From assembly GCA_025360745.1 (NCBI GenBank), contig JANYBP010000033.1, positions 1 to 64,000 on the forward strand: a stretch of DNA of 64,000 nt, written 5' to 3'. The notes beneath the pieces are model-generated. The model was given only the letters and a program-made list of their open reading frames with translations, was not told where the DNA came from and searched no databases. Shown here in pieces: positions 48,539 to 58,399 of this stretch. Within the stretch, counting starts at the first letter, position 1. Each line of letters begins with the position of its first letter. Made by a program: the position numbers and the translations under genes. The DNA comes from a bacterium. GTDB taxonomy: Bacteria; Verrucomicrobiota; Kiritimatiellia; CAIKKV01; CAIYGI01.

Positions 48539-51334
48539 GTGAAAATTCTGGCTATCGACGACAATCAGGACAATCTGACCGCCTTGAAAGCCGTGGTCGC
48601 GGATCAATTTCCCAAAGCCCGGGTTTTGACCGCCGGCAACGGACCGGCGGGCCTTGAACTGGCGCAGTCCGAGGCGCCGGACGTGATACTGCTCGACATC
48701 GTCATGCCCGGCATGGACGGCTATGCGGTCTGTCGCAAACTGAAGCAGGACCCGCTCCTGCAGGCGATTCCCGTGCTTTTTCTGACCGCACTCAAGACCG
48801 ACCGGAACAGCCGCGTCAAGGCTCTTGAAGCGGGCGCGGAGGGTTTCCTTACCAAACCGTTCGACGAAATCGAGCTCAGCGCCCAGATTCGCGCCATGGC
48901 CAAGATCAAGGCCGCCGCTTTGATGCAGAAGGACGATCGCGAGCGGCTGGCCGAACAGGTTGAGGAGCGCACGCAGGCGCTGCAACTGAGCCAGACCACC
49001 ACGCTCAAACTGCTCGATGATTTGAAGACCGAAAACGAGGCCAGGAAAAACAGCGAGGCGGCGCTGCGCAGGAGCGAAGAGAACTTCCGGCGCTCCCTGG
49101 ACGACTCTCCTTTCGGCGTGCGCATCGTCACCGAGGAGGGCGAGACGATCTACGCCAATCAGGCGATTCTGGACATTTACGGGTTCAGCACGCTCGCGGA
49201 ATTCAGCACGACACCCGTCGAAAAACGCTACACCTCCGAGAGTTATGCCGAGTTCAAGAAGCGTTACGCCCGAAGAAGGCAGGACGGCAATTTAGCCTCG
49301 GAATATGAAGTGGATATCGTGCGCAAAAGCGGCGAGGTGCGGCATCTCCTGGTCTCCCGCAAACGGCTGCTTTGGAACGGTAAATGGCAATATCAGACGC
49401 TTTGCCACGACATCACCGAGCGCAAGCGGATGGAGCTGGCGCTCCAGCTGTCGCAGCAGCGGCTGCTGCTGCATGTCGAGCAGACGCCGCTGGCGGTCAT
49501 CGAATTCGACATCGAGGGACGGGTGCGGGAGTGGAATCCCACGGCCGCCAAAATGTTCGGGTATGCGCGCGAGGAGGCCGTCGGGCAATACTGGAGTTTC
49601 ATCGTGCCCGCCGAAATTCACGGCCATTTGGACGATGTCTGGGCAAACATCGTTGGGCAGCGCGGCGGCAGGCGCTCCACCAACGACAACATCACCCGGG
49701 ACGGCAGGCGGATCAGTTGCGAATGGTTCAACACACCGCTGGTCGCCCACGACGGAAAAGCCATCGGGATGGCATCGCTGATTCTGGATGTCACCGAACG
49801 CAAGTTGGCTGAGGATGCCCGGCGGGAAAGCGAGGAGGACCTGAATCTCGCGCTGCGCGCATCCCACATGGGCGCCTGGCGGTTGGATCTGGGCTCTGGA
49901 ATGCGCCACTTTGACGAACAAGCGTGCTGTCTGCTGGGCCTGAACCCGGCGACCTTCGACGGTTCAGCCGCGCAATTTTTCGGCGCGCTGCATCCTGACG
50001 ACCGTGAAAAGATTTCGGCGGCTCTGACGCGCGTGATTACCCGGGACGTGCCTTATGAATCGGATTACCGCGCGCTCTGGCCGGACGGCAGCATCCACTA
50101 CATCAATTCGCGCGGCCGTCTGGTCCGCGACGAAACCGGGCGGCCGTTAAAAATCAGCGGCATCATCTGGGACATCACCGAGCGCCGGCTGGCGGAAATA
50201 GAATTGCAAAAGATGCGGCAGCTCCAGAGCGTCGGCACGCTGGCGGGCGGCATCGCGCACGATTTCAACAACATCTTGACGGGTTTGTTCGGCAATATCT
50301 ATCTGGCCAAGTCCGAACTCGCCGCCGGCCATTCCGGCTATGCGTTCCTTGAAGAAGCGGAAAAATCCATGAGCCGCGCCGTGCGGCTGACCAATCAACT
50401 GCTGACCTTTGCCAAGGGCGGCGATCCGATCAAGGAGGACGTCAGCCTGGGCGCGCTGGTCGAGGAGGTCGTGAATTTCGACCTGTCCGGCAGCAAGACC
50501 ATGCCGGTATATCGCCGGGCCGAAAATCTGTGGATGGCCGTGGCGGATAAGGGTCAGCTCCAGCAGGTCATCTCCAACCTGACCATCAATGCCCACCAGG
50601 CCATGCCCGAGGGCGGGCGCCTGTACATCGCCATGGAGAACTCGGAGATCGGGGAAGGCGCTGTCCCCGGCCTGCGTCAGGGGAAATATGTCAGGATCTC
50701 CGTGCGGGATGAGGGGACCGGCATTGACCCCAAGTATCTCGACCGGATCTTCGACCCTTATTTCACAACCAAGCAGGCCGGCAACGGCCTGGGGTTGGCA
50801 ACGGTCTATTCCATCGTCAACAAACACGGCGGTCACATCAGCGTCGTATCGGAACCTGGCAAGGGAACAACCTTTACGCTGTACCTCCCTGCCTCCGAGT
50901 CTACCCCGGCGCAAACGGCAACACCCCCGCCGGCGGCAAGCGCGTCCGCCATCCGGCCGGGCAGAATTCTTGTGATGGACGACGAAAACGCCATCCGCGT
51001 AATTGCCGGAAAAATATTGACGCGCAACGGCTTCTCTGTCGCAACCGCCGTCGGCGGCCACGAGACCGTCGAACTGTATAAACAGGCCATGGCGGCCGGC
51101 GCGCCTTTCGATCTGGTCATCATGGACCTGACCATCCCCGGCGGCATCGGCGGCAAGGAGGCGATCAAGCGCCTGATGGCAATCGACCCCCAGGTCAAAG
51201 CCATCGTATCCAGCGGGTACGCCGACGATCCGGTGATGGCAAACCATGCCGAATACGGATTCAAGGGCATAGTCGCCAAGCCCTACACCCAGAGCGAACT
51301 GCTGGAGGCGGTTTTGAAAGTCGTCGGTTTATGA
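48539..51334 (+). CDS. Hybrid kinase REC-PAS-PAS-PAS-HK-REC
   Basis: GTG start; [19 protein letters not shown]; three PAS segments; [41 protein letters not shown]. Confidence 0.93.
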   Translation: MKILAIDDNQDNLTALKAVVADQFPKARVLTAGNGPAGLELAQSEAPDVILLDIVMPGMDGYAVCRKLKQDPLLQAIPVLFLTALKTDRNSRVKALEAGAEGFLTKPFDEIELSAQIRAMAKIKAAALMQKDDRERLAEQVEERTQALQLSQTTTLKLLDDLKTENEARKNSEAALRRSEENFRRSLDDSPFGVRIVTEEGETIYANQAILDIYGFSTLAEFSTTPVEKRYTSESYAEFKKRYARRRQDGNLASEYEVDIVRKSGEVRHLLVSRKRLLWNGKWQYQTLCHDITERKRMELALQLSQQRLLLHVEQTPLAVIEFDIEGRVREWNPTAAKMFGYAREEAVGQYWSFIVPAEIHGHLDDVWANIVGQRGGRRSTNDNITRDGRRISCEWFNTPLVAHDGKAIGMASLILDVTERKLAEDARRESEEDLNLALRASHMGAWRLDLGSGMRHFDEQACCLLGLNPATFDGSAAQFFGALHPDDREKISAALTRVITRDVPYESDYRALWPDGSIHYINSRGRLVRDETGRPLKISGIIWDITERRLAEIELQKMRQLQSVGTLAGGIAHDFNNILTGLFGNIYLAKSELAAGHSGYAFLEEAEKSMSRAVRLTNQLLTFAKGGDPIKEDVSLGALVEEVVNFDLSGSKTMPVYRRAENLWMAVADKGQLQQVISNLTINAHQAMPEGGRLYIAMENSEIGEGAVPGLRQGKYVRISVRDEGTGIDPKYLDRIFDPYFTTKQAGNGLGLATVYSIVNKHGGHISVVSEPGKGTTFTLYLPASESTPAQTATPPPAASASAIRPGRILVMDDENAIRVIAGKILTRNGFSVATAVGGHETVELYKQAMAAGAPFDLVIMDLTIPGGIGGKEAIKRLMAIDPQVKAIVSSGYADDPVMANHAEYGFKGIVAKPYTQSELLEAVLKVVGL

Positions 51335-51388
51335 TGGATATTTGCCGGGCATCAAACTAAGCTGCCGAGACACTGAAGGAACCTTTTC

Positions 51389-52360
51389 GTGCATGATACG
51401 ACCGTAGCGGGTATGTCCGAAGGAAGCGATCCTTGCCGCAGGCCGGCGGCGCTGACGGATCTGGGCCGGCAGGGTTTTTCCGAACAACTGGAGGAGGCGG
51501 GATTTTCCGCCTGTCTGACCAAACCGCTGCGGCAATCCGGGCTCTTCGATCGCCTGGCCGCGATCCTGGTCGGCAAAAAAATACCGCAGCCCAGGCGGCC
51601 CGTAGCCGCGCGCCAGGAGCCGCGCGAAACGCCCCATGGCGCGGCGCGCATCCTGCTGGCGGAAGACAACATCGTCAACCAGCATGTGGCGCTGAGCATG
51701 CTGAAAAAGTTGGGGCTGTATGCGGACGCCGTGGCCGACGGCGCGGAAGTCGTCAAGGCCCTCGAAACGATCCCCTACCATCTGGTGCTGATGGACGTGC
51801 AAATGCCCGTTATGGACGGCCTGGAGGCCACACGCCGGATACGCGATCCCCGCTCCGCGGTCCTGAATCGCCGGATTCCTATCGTCGCCATGACCGCCGA
51901 CGCCATGCAGGGCGACCGGGAAAAATGCCTGACAACAGGAATGAATGACTATCTTTCCAAGCCGGTCGATCCCCAGGTATTGGCGTCCGTGCTGCAAAAA
52001 TGGCTGCCCAAATCGAGCCCGCCGCATTCCGCGCCGGTTTTCGACCGGGCCGGCTTGCTGGCCCGCCTGATGAACGATGAAACACTGGCCCGCGAGATCG
52101 TCGAAAAATTCCTGGTGGATATTCCAGCGCAGATCGAGACGCTTAAGGTCTATCTCGATGCCGGCGACGCCGCGGGCGTCGAACGCCAGGCCCACACCAT
52201 CAAGGGCGCGTCCGCGAACCTGGGCGCCGAACGCTTGCGCGGGGTGGCCTTCGAAATAGAGCAATCGGCCAAGGTCCGCGACTTGAACGCCGTCAAGGCC
52301 CTTATGTCCGAATTGGAAGCGGCCTTGCGTCTGCTGAAGGAAACCGCGAAGAAACAATGA
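51389..52360 (+). CDS. Truncated hybrid-kinase remnant: partial REC, full REC, HPt
   Basis: N-term GSDPCRRPAALTDLGRQGFSEQLEEAGFSACLTKPLRQSGLFDRLAAIL is the C-terminal half of a REC; full REC ARILLAEDNIVNQHVALSML; HPt motif AHTIKGASANLGAERL. Confidence 0.85.
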   Translation: MHDTTVAGMSEGSDPCRRPAALTDLGRQGFSEQLEEAGFSACLTKPLRQSGLFDRLAAILVGKKIPQPRRPVAARQEPRETPHGAARILLAEDNIVNQHVALSMLKKLGLYADAVADGAEVVKALETIPYHLVLMDVQMPVMDGLEATRRIRDPRSAVLNRRIPIVAMTADAMQGDREKCLTTGMNDYLSKPVDPQVLASVLQKWLPKSSPPHSAPVFDRAGLLARLMNDETLAREIVEKFLVDIPAQIETLKVYLDAGDAAGVERQAHTIKGASANLGAERLRGVAFEIEQSAKVRDLNAVKALMSELEAALRLLKETAKKQ

Positions 52361-52373
52361 AGGATGCCTGCCT

Positions 52374-54305
52374 ATGCTTATTCTGATCGCTGAAGACGAC
52401 TTAACGTCACGCACCATCCTGGCGGAGGTGTTGAAGAAATGCGGCCACGAAGTGGTGACGGCGGTCAACGGCGCCGAAGCCTGGCGGGTCATGCAGCGGC
52501 CCGATGCGCCACGGCTGGCGATCCTCGACTGGCTCATGCCGGAAATTAACGGCGTGGACGTTTGCCTGCGTGTACGCGCGGCGCAGCTCTGCCAGCCGCC
52601 CTACATCATCATGCTGACCAGCAAGGGCGAGAAAGCCGACATCATCGCCGGGCTCGATGCCGGGGCCAACGATTATCTGGTGAAGCCGTTCGACGCCGTG
52701 GAAATCCGCGCCCGGGTCGACGTCGGCCGCCGCATGATCGAGATGCAGTCCGCCTCGCGGGACGACAACGCCGAACGCAGACGGACCGAGTCGGAACGCG
52801 AAAGGCTCGCCGTGGCCATCGAACAACTGGCGGAAATCGTCGTCATCACCGACCAGAACGGCGCGATTCAGTACGTCAACCCGGCCTTCGAGAGCGTGAC
52901 CGGCTTCACCCGCGCCGAGGCCATCGGCCAGAATTCGCGCATCTTAAAAAGCGGCGAGCAGGACGAGGCGTTCTATCGCGGCATGTGGGAAACCATTTCC
53001 GGCGGAAAAACCTGGCAGGGCCACTTCGTAAACCGCAAGAAAAACGGCTCGCTCTACACCGAGGAGGCGACGATCTCGCCGGTGCGCGACGCCACGGGCG
53101 TGGTCGCGCATTACGTCGCCGTCAAGCGCGACATCACCGAGCAGCTGGGGCTGGAGACGCAATTGGCGCAGGCGCAGAAGATGGAGTCCGTCGGGCAACT
53201 GGCGGGCGGCGTGGCCCACGACTTCAACAACATTTTGCAGACCATCCTGGGCAACGCGCAACTGGCCGCCGAACAGACGAAACCGACCGATCCGCTGCGG
53301 CTCGACCTGGAGGAGATTCAAAACGCGACCAGGCACGCCGCCGATCTTACCCGTCAATTGCTGGCCTTCGCCAGCAAAGAGGCGATCACGCCCATGACGC
53401 TCGACTTGAACGAAACCGTGGAAGGCATCATCAAATTGTTGCGCCGCCTGATCGGCGAAAACATCGAATTGCTCTGGTCACCGCTTACGAAACTGTGGCC
53501 GATCAAGATGGATCCCAGCCAGGTCGAACAGATACTGGCCAACCTGTGCGTCAACGCGCGCGACGCCATCAACGGCACCGGCGCGGTGCATATCGCGACG
53601 GAAAACGTCCATGTTGACGAACTCCAGGCGGCGCGCTACGAAAATTTTCTTCCCGGCGACTATGTCCTGCTGCTGGTCAGCGATACCGGCTGCGGCATGG
53701 ACAAGGAGACGCAAGGCCGGATCTTCGAGCCGTTTTTCACGACCAAGGACGCGGGCAAGGGCACCGGCCTGGGACTGGCCACCGTGTACGGCATCGTCCG
53801 TCAAAACCGCGGCCATATCGGCGTTTACAGCGAGCCGGGCAAGGGCACGACCTTCCGCATCCACCTGCCGCGGCACCTGGGCTCGGAAGCGGCGCAGCTC
53901 GCGGAAAGTCCGGCCATGAAACCGGACGTGCGCGGAACCGAGACGGTGCTGCTGGTGGAGGACAATACCACCGTTCTGAACATGATCGAACGCATGCTGC
54001 TGGGATTGGGCTATACCGTGCTGGCGGCCGGCACGCCGGAGGCGGCCCTGCGCATCACGGAAGAACACACCGGCGAGATTCAACTGCTGGTGACCGACGT
54101 CGTCATGCCCCATATGAACGGCCGCGAACTGGCGGCGCGGCTCAAGGCCGACAATCCGCGACTCAAATGCCTCTTCATGTCCGGCTTCACGGCGGACATC
54201 ATCTCGCGCCATGGCGTGCTGGAAAAAGGCGCCCCTTTCATCCAGAAGCCGTTTGTGCTGGCGGTGCTGGCCGTCAAGATACGGGAAGCGCTGGCGAATG
54301 CGTGA
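52374..54305 (+). CDS. Hybrid kinase REC-PAS-HK-REC
   Basis: [60 protein letters not shown]. Confidence 0.93.
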   Translation: MLILIAEDDLTSRTILAEVLKKCGHEVVTAVNGAEAWRVMQRPDAPRLAILDWLMPEINGVDVCLRVRAAQLCQPPYIIMLTSKGEKADIIAGLDAGANDYLVKPFDAVEIRARVDVGRRMIEMQSASRDDNAERRRTESERERLAVAIEQLAEIVVITDQNGAIQYVNPAFESVTGFTRAEAIGQNSRILKSGEQDEAFYRGMWETISGGKTWQGHFVNRKKNGSLYTEEATISPVRDATGVVAHYVAVKRDITEQLGLETQLAQAQKMESVGQLAGGVAHDFNNILQTILGNAQLAAEQTKPTDPLRLDLEEIQNATRHAADLTRQLLAFASKEAITPMTLDLNETVEGIIKLLRRLIGENIELLWSPLTKLWPIKMDPSQVEQILANLCVNARDAINGTGAVHIATENVHVDELQAARYENFLPGDYVLLLVSDTGCGMDKETQGRIFEPFFTTKDAGKGTGLGLATVYGIVRQNRGHIGVYSEPGKGTTFRIHLPRHLGSEAAQLAESPAMKPDVRGTETVLLVEDNTTVLNMIERMLLGLGYTVLAAGTPEAALRITEEHTGEIQLLVTDVVMPHMNGRELAARLKADNPRLKCLFMSGFTADIISRHGVLEKGAPFIQKPFVLAVLAVKIREALANA

Positions 54306-54432
54306 GACGATTCTGGCTTGAAACCCGCCGCCTCCCCTGCTATCGTCGGCGTTTTGACCAAACCGCTTCGCGAACGCCGGACGCATGGGCGGCGCGGGGT
54401 TGAAACGGATACAGCAGTCCAAGGAGCACGCG

Positions 54433-57400
54433 ATGTCCAAGAAGATGATCATGGTCGACGGCAACACGGCGGCGGGAACCATAGCGCATGCCACAAACGA
54501 AATCTGCGCGATTTACCCGATTACGCCCTCCTCCCCGATGGGCGAGCTGGCGGACGAACGCAGCGCCAACGGAATCAAGAACATCTGGGGCTCCGTGCCC
54601 GCGGTCATCGAACTGCAGTCGGAAGGCGGCGCCGCCGGCGCCCTGCATGGCTCGCTGGCGGCCGGCGCCCTGACGACGACCTTCACGGCGTCCCAGGGTC
54701 TGCTGCTGATGATTCCGAACATGTACAAGATCGCCGGCGAACTCACCAGCACGGTCTTTCACGTCACCGCCCGCGCGCTGGCCTGCCAGGGTTTGTCCAT
54801 CTTCGGCGATCACTCGGATATCATGGCCTGCCGCCAGACGGGCTTCGCCATGCTGGCCGCCAACAGCGTCCAGGAGGCCATGGACATGGCGCTCGTGGCC
54901 CAGGCCGCCACGCTCAACAGCCGCATGCCATTCCTGCATTTCTTCGACGGCTTCCGCACCTCGCACGAGGTGCAGAAGATCGAGGAGGTGGACTTCGAGA
55001 CGATCAGGGCCATGATCGACGACGAGCTCGTGCGCGCCCACCGCGCCCGCGGCCTTTCGCCCGATCACCCGGCCGTGCGCGGCACCGCCCAGAACCCGGA
55101 CGTCTACTTCCAGGGCCGCGAAACGGTCAACCGCTACGTCGCCGCCACACCCGGCATTGTCCAGGCGCAGATGGACAAGTTCGCCAAGCTCACCGGCCGC
55201 GCCTACAAACTTTTCGAATATGTCGGCGCCCCGGACGCCGAACGCGTGATCGTGATCATGGGTTCCGGCGCCGAGACGACGCACGAGACCGTCGAGGCGC
55301 TGGCCGCCCAGGGCCAGAAGGTCGGCCTGCTCAAGGTGCGCCTCTATCGTCCCTTCGACGTCAGGGCCTTCGTCGCCGCGCTGCCCGCGACGGTGCGCGA
55401 AATCGCCGTGCTCGATCGCACCAAGGAGCCCGGCGCGATCGGCGAGCCGCTCTACACCGACGTCCGCACGGCGATCGGCGAAGCCCAGTCGGAAGGCTGG
55501 ATGCAGAACAAGTTCTATCCCGTCGTGATCGGCGGACGCTACGGCCTCGGCTCGAAGGAATTCACCCCCGCCATGTGCAAGGGTGTCTTCGACAATCTGA
55601 CCTCGAAGAACCGCAAGAACCACTTCACGGTCGGCATCGAGGACGACGTGACGCACACCTCGATCGCCTACGATCCCGCCTGGCAGACGGCCCACAAGGA
55701 TCGCGTCGAGTGCATGTTCTACGGCCTGGGCTCGGACGGCACCGTCGGCGCCAACAAGAACTCCATCAAGATCATCGGCGACGACACGGCCAACTACGCG
55801 CAGGGCTATTTTGTCTACGACTCGAAAAAGGCCGGCGCGCTGACCGTTTCGCATCTGCGCTTCGGGCCGCAACTGATCCGCAGCCCGTATCTCTGCACGC
55901 AGGCCGATTTTATCGCCTGCCACAACTTCTCGTTCATCGCGAAATACGACATGCTGAGCGGCGCCAAACCCGGCGCGGTCTTTCTGCTGGCCAGCCCGTA
56001 CAACGCGCGGGACGTCTGGTCGCACCTGCCCGACGAGTTTGCCGCACAGATGATCGCCAAACGTATCCGTTTCTACGTCATCGACGCCAACCGCCTGGCC
56101 CAGGAATTGGGCCTCGGAGCGCGCATCAACACCATCATGCAGACCTGTTTCTTCGCGATTTCCGGCGTCCTGCCGCAAAGCGAGGCCATCGCGGGACTCA
56201 AGAAGGCCATCAAGAAAACCTACGGGCGCAAGGGCGAAGATGTCGTCAAACAAAATTTCCAGGCCGTGGATGCCGCCGTCGCCGCCATGGAGGAAGTGAA
56301 ATATCCCGCCAAGCCCGCCGGCTTGAGCAAAATGCCGCCGGTGGTGCCGGCCTCCGCGCCGGAATTCGTGCGCACCGTGACCGCCACCTTGATGCGGCAA
56401 AAGGGCGACACGCTGCCCGTCAGCAGCATTCCCGAGGACGGCACCTGGCCGACCGGCACCACGCAGTTCGAAAAGCGCGACATCGCCGTGGAAATCCCCT
56501 ACTGGAGCCCGGAACTGTGCATTCAGTGCGGCCAGTGCTCGCTGGTCTGCCCGCATGCCGCGATCCGCATCAAGGCCTATGAAGCCAAGGCGCTCGCCGC
56601 GGCGCCCGACGGCTTCCGCTCGGTGGACGCCAAGGGCAAGGAATTTGCCGGCCTGAAGTTCACCGTGCAGGCCGCCCCCGAGGATTGCACCGGCTGCGGC
56701 GTCTGCGTCGCCGCCTGCCCGGCCCGCGAAAAGGACCCAGCCACCAAGCAGGAGACCGGACGACGGGCCATCAACATGGGTTCGCAGCTCGATGTCCGCG
56801 AACATGAGGCGGAAAACTTCGCCTTCTTCCTGGACCTGCCGGAAACGGACCGCAAACTGGTCAATACGGCCACGGTCAAGGGCAGTCAGCTCTGCCGTCC
56901 GCTCTTCGAGTTCTCCGGCGCCTGCGCGGGCTGCGGCGAGACGCCCTACGTCAAGCTGCTCACGCAACTTTTCGGCGACCGCATGCTGATCGCCAACGCC
57001 ACCGGCTGCTCTTCGATCTACGGCGCCAACCTGCCGACCACGCCCTATACGAAACGGGCCGACGGACGCGGCCCGGCCTGGAGTAATTCGCTCTTCGAGG
57101 ATAACGCCGAGTTCGGCTACGGCATGCGCCTGGCCGTGGACAAGTTTTACGCCCAGGCTGTCGAACTGCTCGACCGCTTGATCGAAGGCGCCTGCCCGTC
57201 CCGCAAGGACCAGAGCGATTTCTTCAAGGCCGTACGCAACGCCGACCAGTCCACACAGGCCGGGATCGAGGAACAGCGCGAACGGGTGCTGGAACTGAAG
57301 CGGAAACTCGCCGCCTGCGGCGATGAAATTTGCAAGCAGCTCATGCCCCTCGCGGACTACCTGGTGCGCAAGTCGGTCTGGGTGCTCGGCGGCGACGGCT

Positions 57401-58044
57401 GGGCCTACGACATCGGCTACGGCGGACTGGATCATGTGCTGGCTTCCGGCCGACGCATCAAACTGCTGGTGCTCGACACCGAGGTCTACTCCAACACCGG
57501 CGGACAGGCTTCCAAGTCCACCCCCATGGGCGCCGTCGCGCGCTTCGCGGCGGGCGGCAAGCAGTCCATGAAGAAAGACCTGGGCATGATCAGCATGACC
57601 TACGGCAACATCTACGTGGCCCAGATCGCCATGGGCGCCAATCCGGCGCAGGCCGTCAAGGCCTTCACGGAAGCCGAGGCTTACGACGGGCCGGCCTTGA
57701 TCGTCGCCTACTCGCACTGCATCGCCCACGGTTTCGATCTGGTGGACGGCATGCAGCACCAGCGCGACGCGGTGGCCTCCGGTCACTTCCCGCTCTATCG
57801 TTTCAATCCGGAGCTTTCAAAAGTCGGCAAGAATCCGCTGACCATCGACAGCAAGGCGCCCACCATGCTCTACAGCGAGCATGCGATGAAGGAAAACCGC
57901 TTCCGCGAACTGAAGAAGGCCAACGCCGCCGAGTCCGACCGGCTGATGGCGCAGGCCAACACCATGATCGCGGCCAAATACGACCTGCTGACCAAGCTGG
58001 CCGCCCTGCCACCCTGCAAGGGACCGGAGCCCGCGACCAAGTAG
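54433..58044 (+). CDS. nifJ: Pyruvate:ferredoxin (flavodoxin) oxidoreductase
   Basis: DGNTAAGTIAHATNEICAIYPITPSSPMGELADE; CIQCGQCSLVCPHAAIR, CTGCGVCVAACP; GDGWAYDIGYGGLDHVLASG; LDTEVYSNTGGQASKSTPMGAVARFAAGGK. Confidence 0.97.
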   Translation: MSKKMIMVDGNTAAGTIAHATNEICAIYPITPSSPMGELADERSANGIKNIWGSVPAVIELQSEGGAAGALHGSLAAGALTTTFTASQGLLLMIPNMYKIAGELTSTVFHVTARALACQGLSIFGDHSDIMACRQTGFAMLAANSVQEAMDMALVAQAATLNSRMPFLHFFDGFRTSHEVQKIEEVDFETIRAMIDDELVRAHRARGLSPDHPAVRGTAQNPDVYFQGRETVNRYVAATPGIVQAQMDKFAKLTGRAYKLFEYVGAPDAERVIVIMGSGAETTHETVEALAAQGQKVGLLKVRLYRPFDVRAFVAALPATVREIAVLDRTKEPGAIGEPLYTDVRTAIGEAQSEGWMQNKFYPVVIGGRYGLGSKEFTPAMCKGVFDNLTSKNRKNHFTVGIEDDVTHTSIAYDPAWQTAHKDRVECMFYGLGSDGTVGANKNSIKIIGDDTANYAQGYFVYDSKKAGALTVSHLRFGPQLIRSPYLCTQADFIACHNFSFIAKYDMLSGAKPGAVFLLASPYNARDVWSHLPDEFAAQMIAKRIRFYVIDANRLAQELGLGARINTIMQTCFFAISGVLPQSEAIAGLKKAIKKTYGRKGEDVVKQNFQAVDAAVAAMEEVKYPAKPAGLSKMPPVVPASAPEFVRTVTATLMRQKGDTLPVSSIPEDGTWPTGTTQFEKRDIAVEIPYWSPELCIQCGQCSLVCPHAAIRIKAYEAKALAAAPDGFRSVDAKGKEFAGLKFTVQAAPEDCTGCGVCVAACPAREKDPATKQETGRRAINMGSQLDVREHEAENFAFFLDLPETDRKLVNTATVKGSQLCRPLFEFSGACAGCGETPYVKLLTQLFGDRMLIANATGCSSIYGANLPTTPYTKRADGRGPAWSNSLFEDNAEFGYGMRLAVDKFYAQAVELLDRLIEGACPSRKDQSDFFKAVRNADQSTQAGIEEQRERVLELKRKLAACGDEICKQLMPLADYLVRKSVWVLGGDGWAYDIGYGGLDHVLASGRRIKLLVLDTEVYSNTGGQASKSTPMGAVARFAAGGKQSMKKDLGMISMTYGNIYVAQIAMGANPAQAVKAFTEAEAYDGPALIVAYSHCIAHGFDLVDGMQHQRDAVASGHFPLYRFNPELSKVGKNPLTIDSKAPTMLYSEHAMKENRFRELKKANAAESDRLMAQANTMIAAKYDLLTKLAALPPCKGPEPATK

Positions 58045-58071
58045 TCGGTGCAGGTCCAACAGTCGCAGTCG

Positions 58072-58185
58072 GTGAACCGCAGATTGACGAATTATGAATT
58101 CAGAATCATGAAGCAAAAGTCCCGCGCGAAAAGGCGGGCCAACTTCATGCGTCTGCGGTTCGGTATTCGTCAATCTAAGGTTCAC
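58072..58185. repeat. Nested inverted repeat, possible structured RNA or degenerate mobile element
   Basis: gtgaaccgcagattgacgaat 58072-58092 vs attcgtcaatctaaggttcac 58165-58185 (19/21); inner catgaag 58107-58113/cttcatg 58143-58149; cccgc/gcggg; alternative tctgcggttc 58152-58161. Confidence 0.85.
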
Positions 58186-58271
58186 ATGCAATAAGCCGTT
58201 GTTTCTCTGTGCTCTTTGCGATCTTTTGCGGCAACTACGGTTGTTCCTCGAAATTACCCGGAAGAATCTGC

Positions 58272-58306
58272 ATTCTGGCTTCTGAATTCTGTCTACTGAC
58301 TTCCTG
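58272..58306. repeat. Degenerate 7-bp tandem repeat upstream of thiC
   Basis: attctgg-cttctga-attctgt-ctactga-cttcctg. Confidence 0.7.
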
Positions 58307-58399
58307 TTTATCCACTTTACATGACCACGGGCGGTGCGATGGCGTTGACGGGACGGGCGGCGTTGCCTATGCTGACCGCATCAGAAACGGAGCACGATT

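Noticed and set aside
54341-54379. Peptide AIVGVLTKPLRE before nifJ resembling a REC C-terminal motif
   Set aside because: Only about 13 identical nt (tgaccaaaccgct) shared with the 51389 gene; too short to call a remnant.
54340-57786. 1148-aa minus-strand ORF opposite nifJ
   Set aside because: Shadow ORF; the + strand PFOR is unmistakable.
58045-58399. TPP riboswitch before thiC
   Set aside because: Conserved THI-box segments not found by eye.
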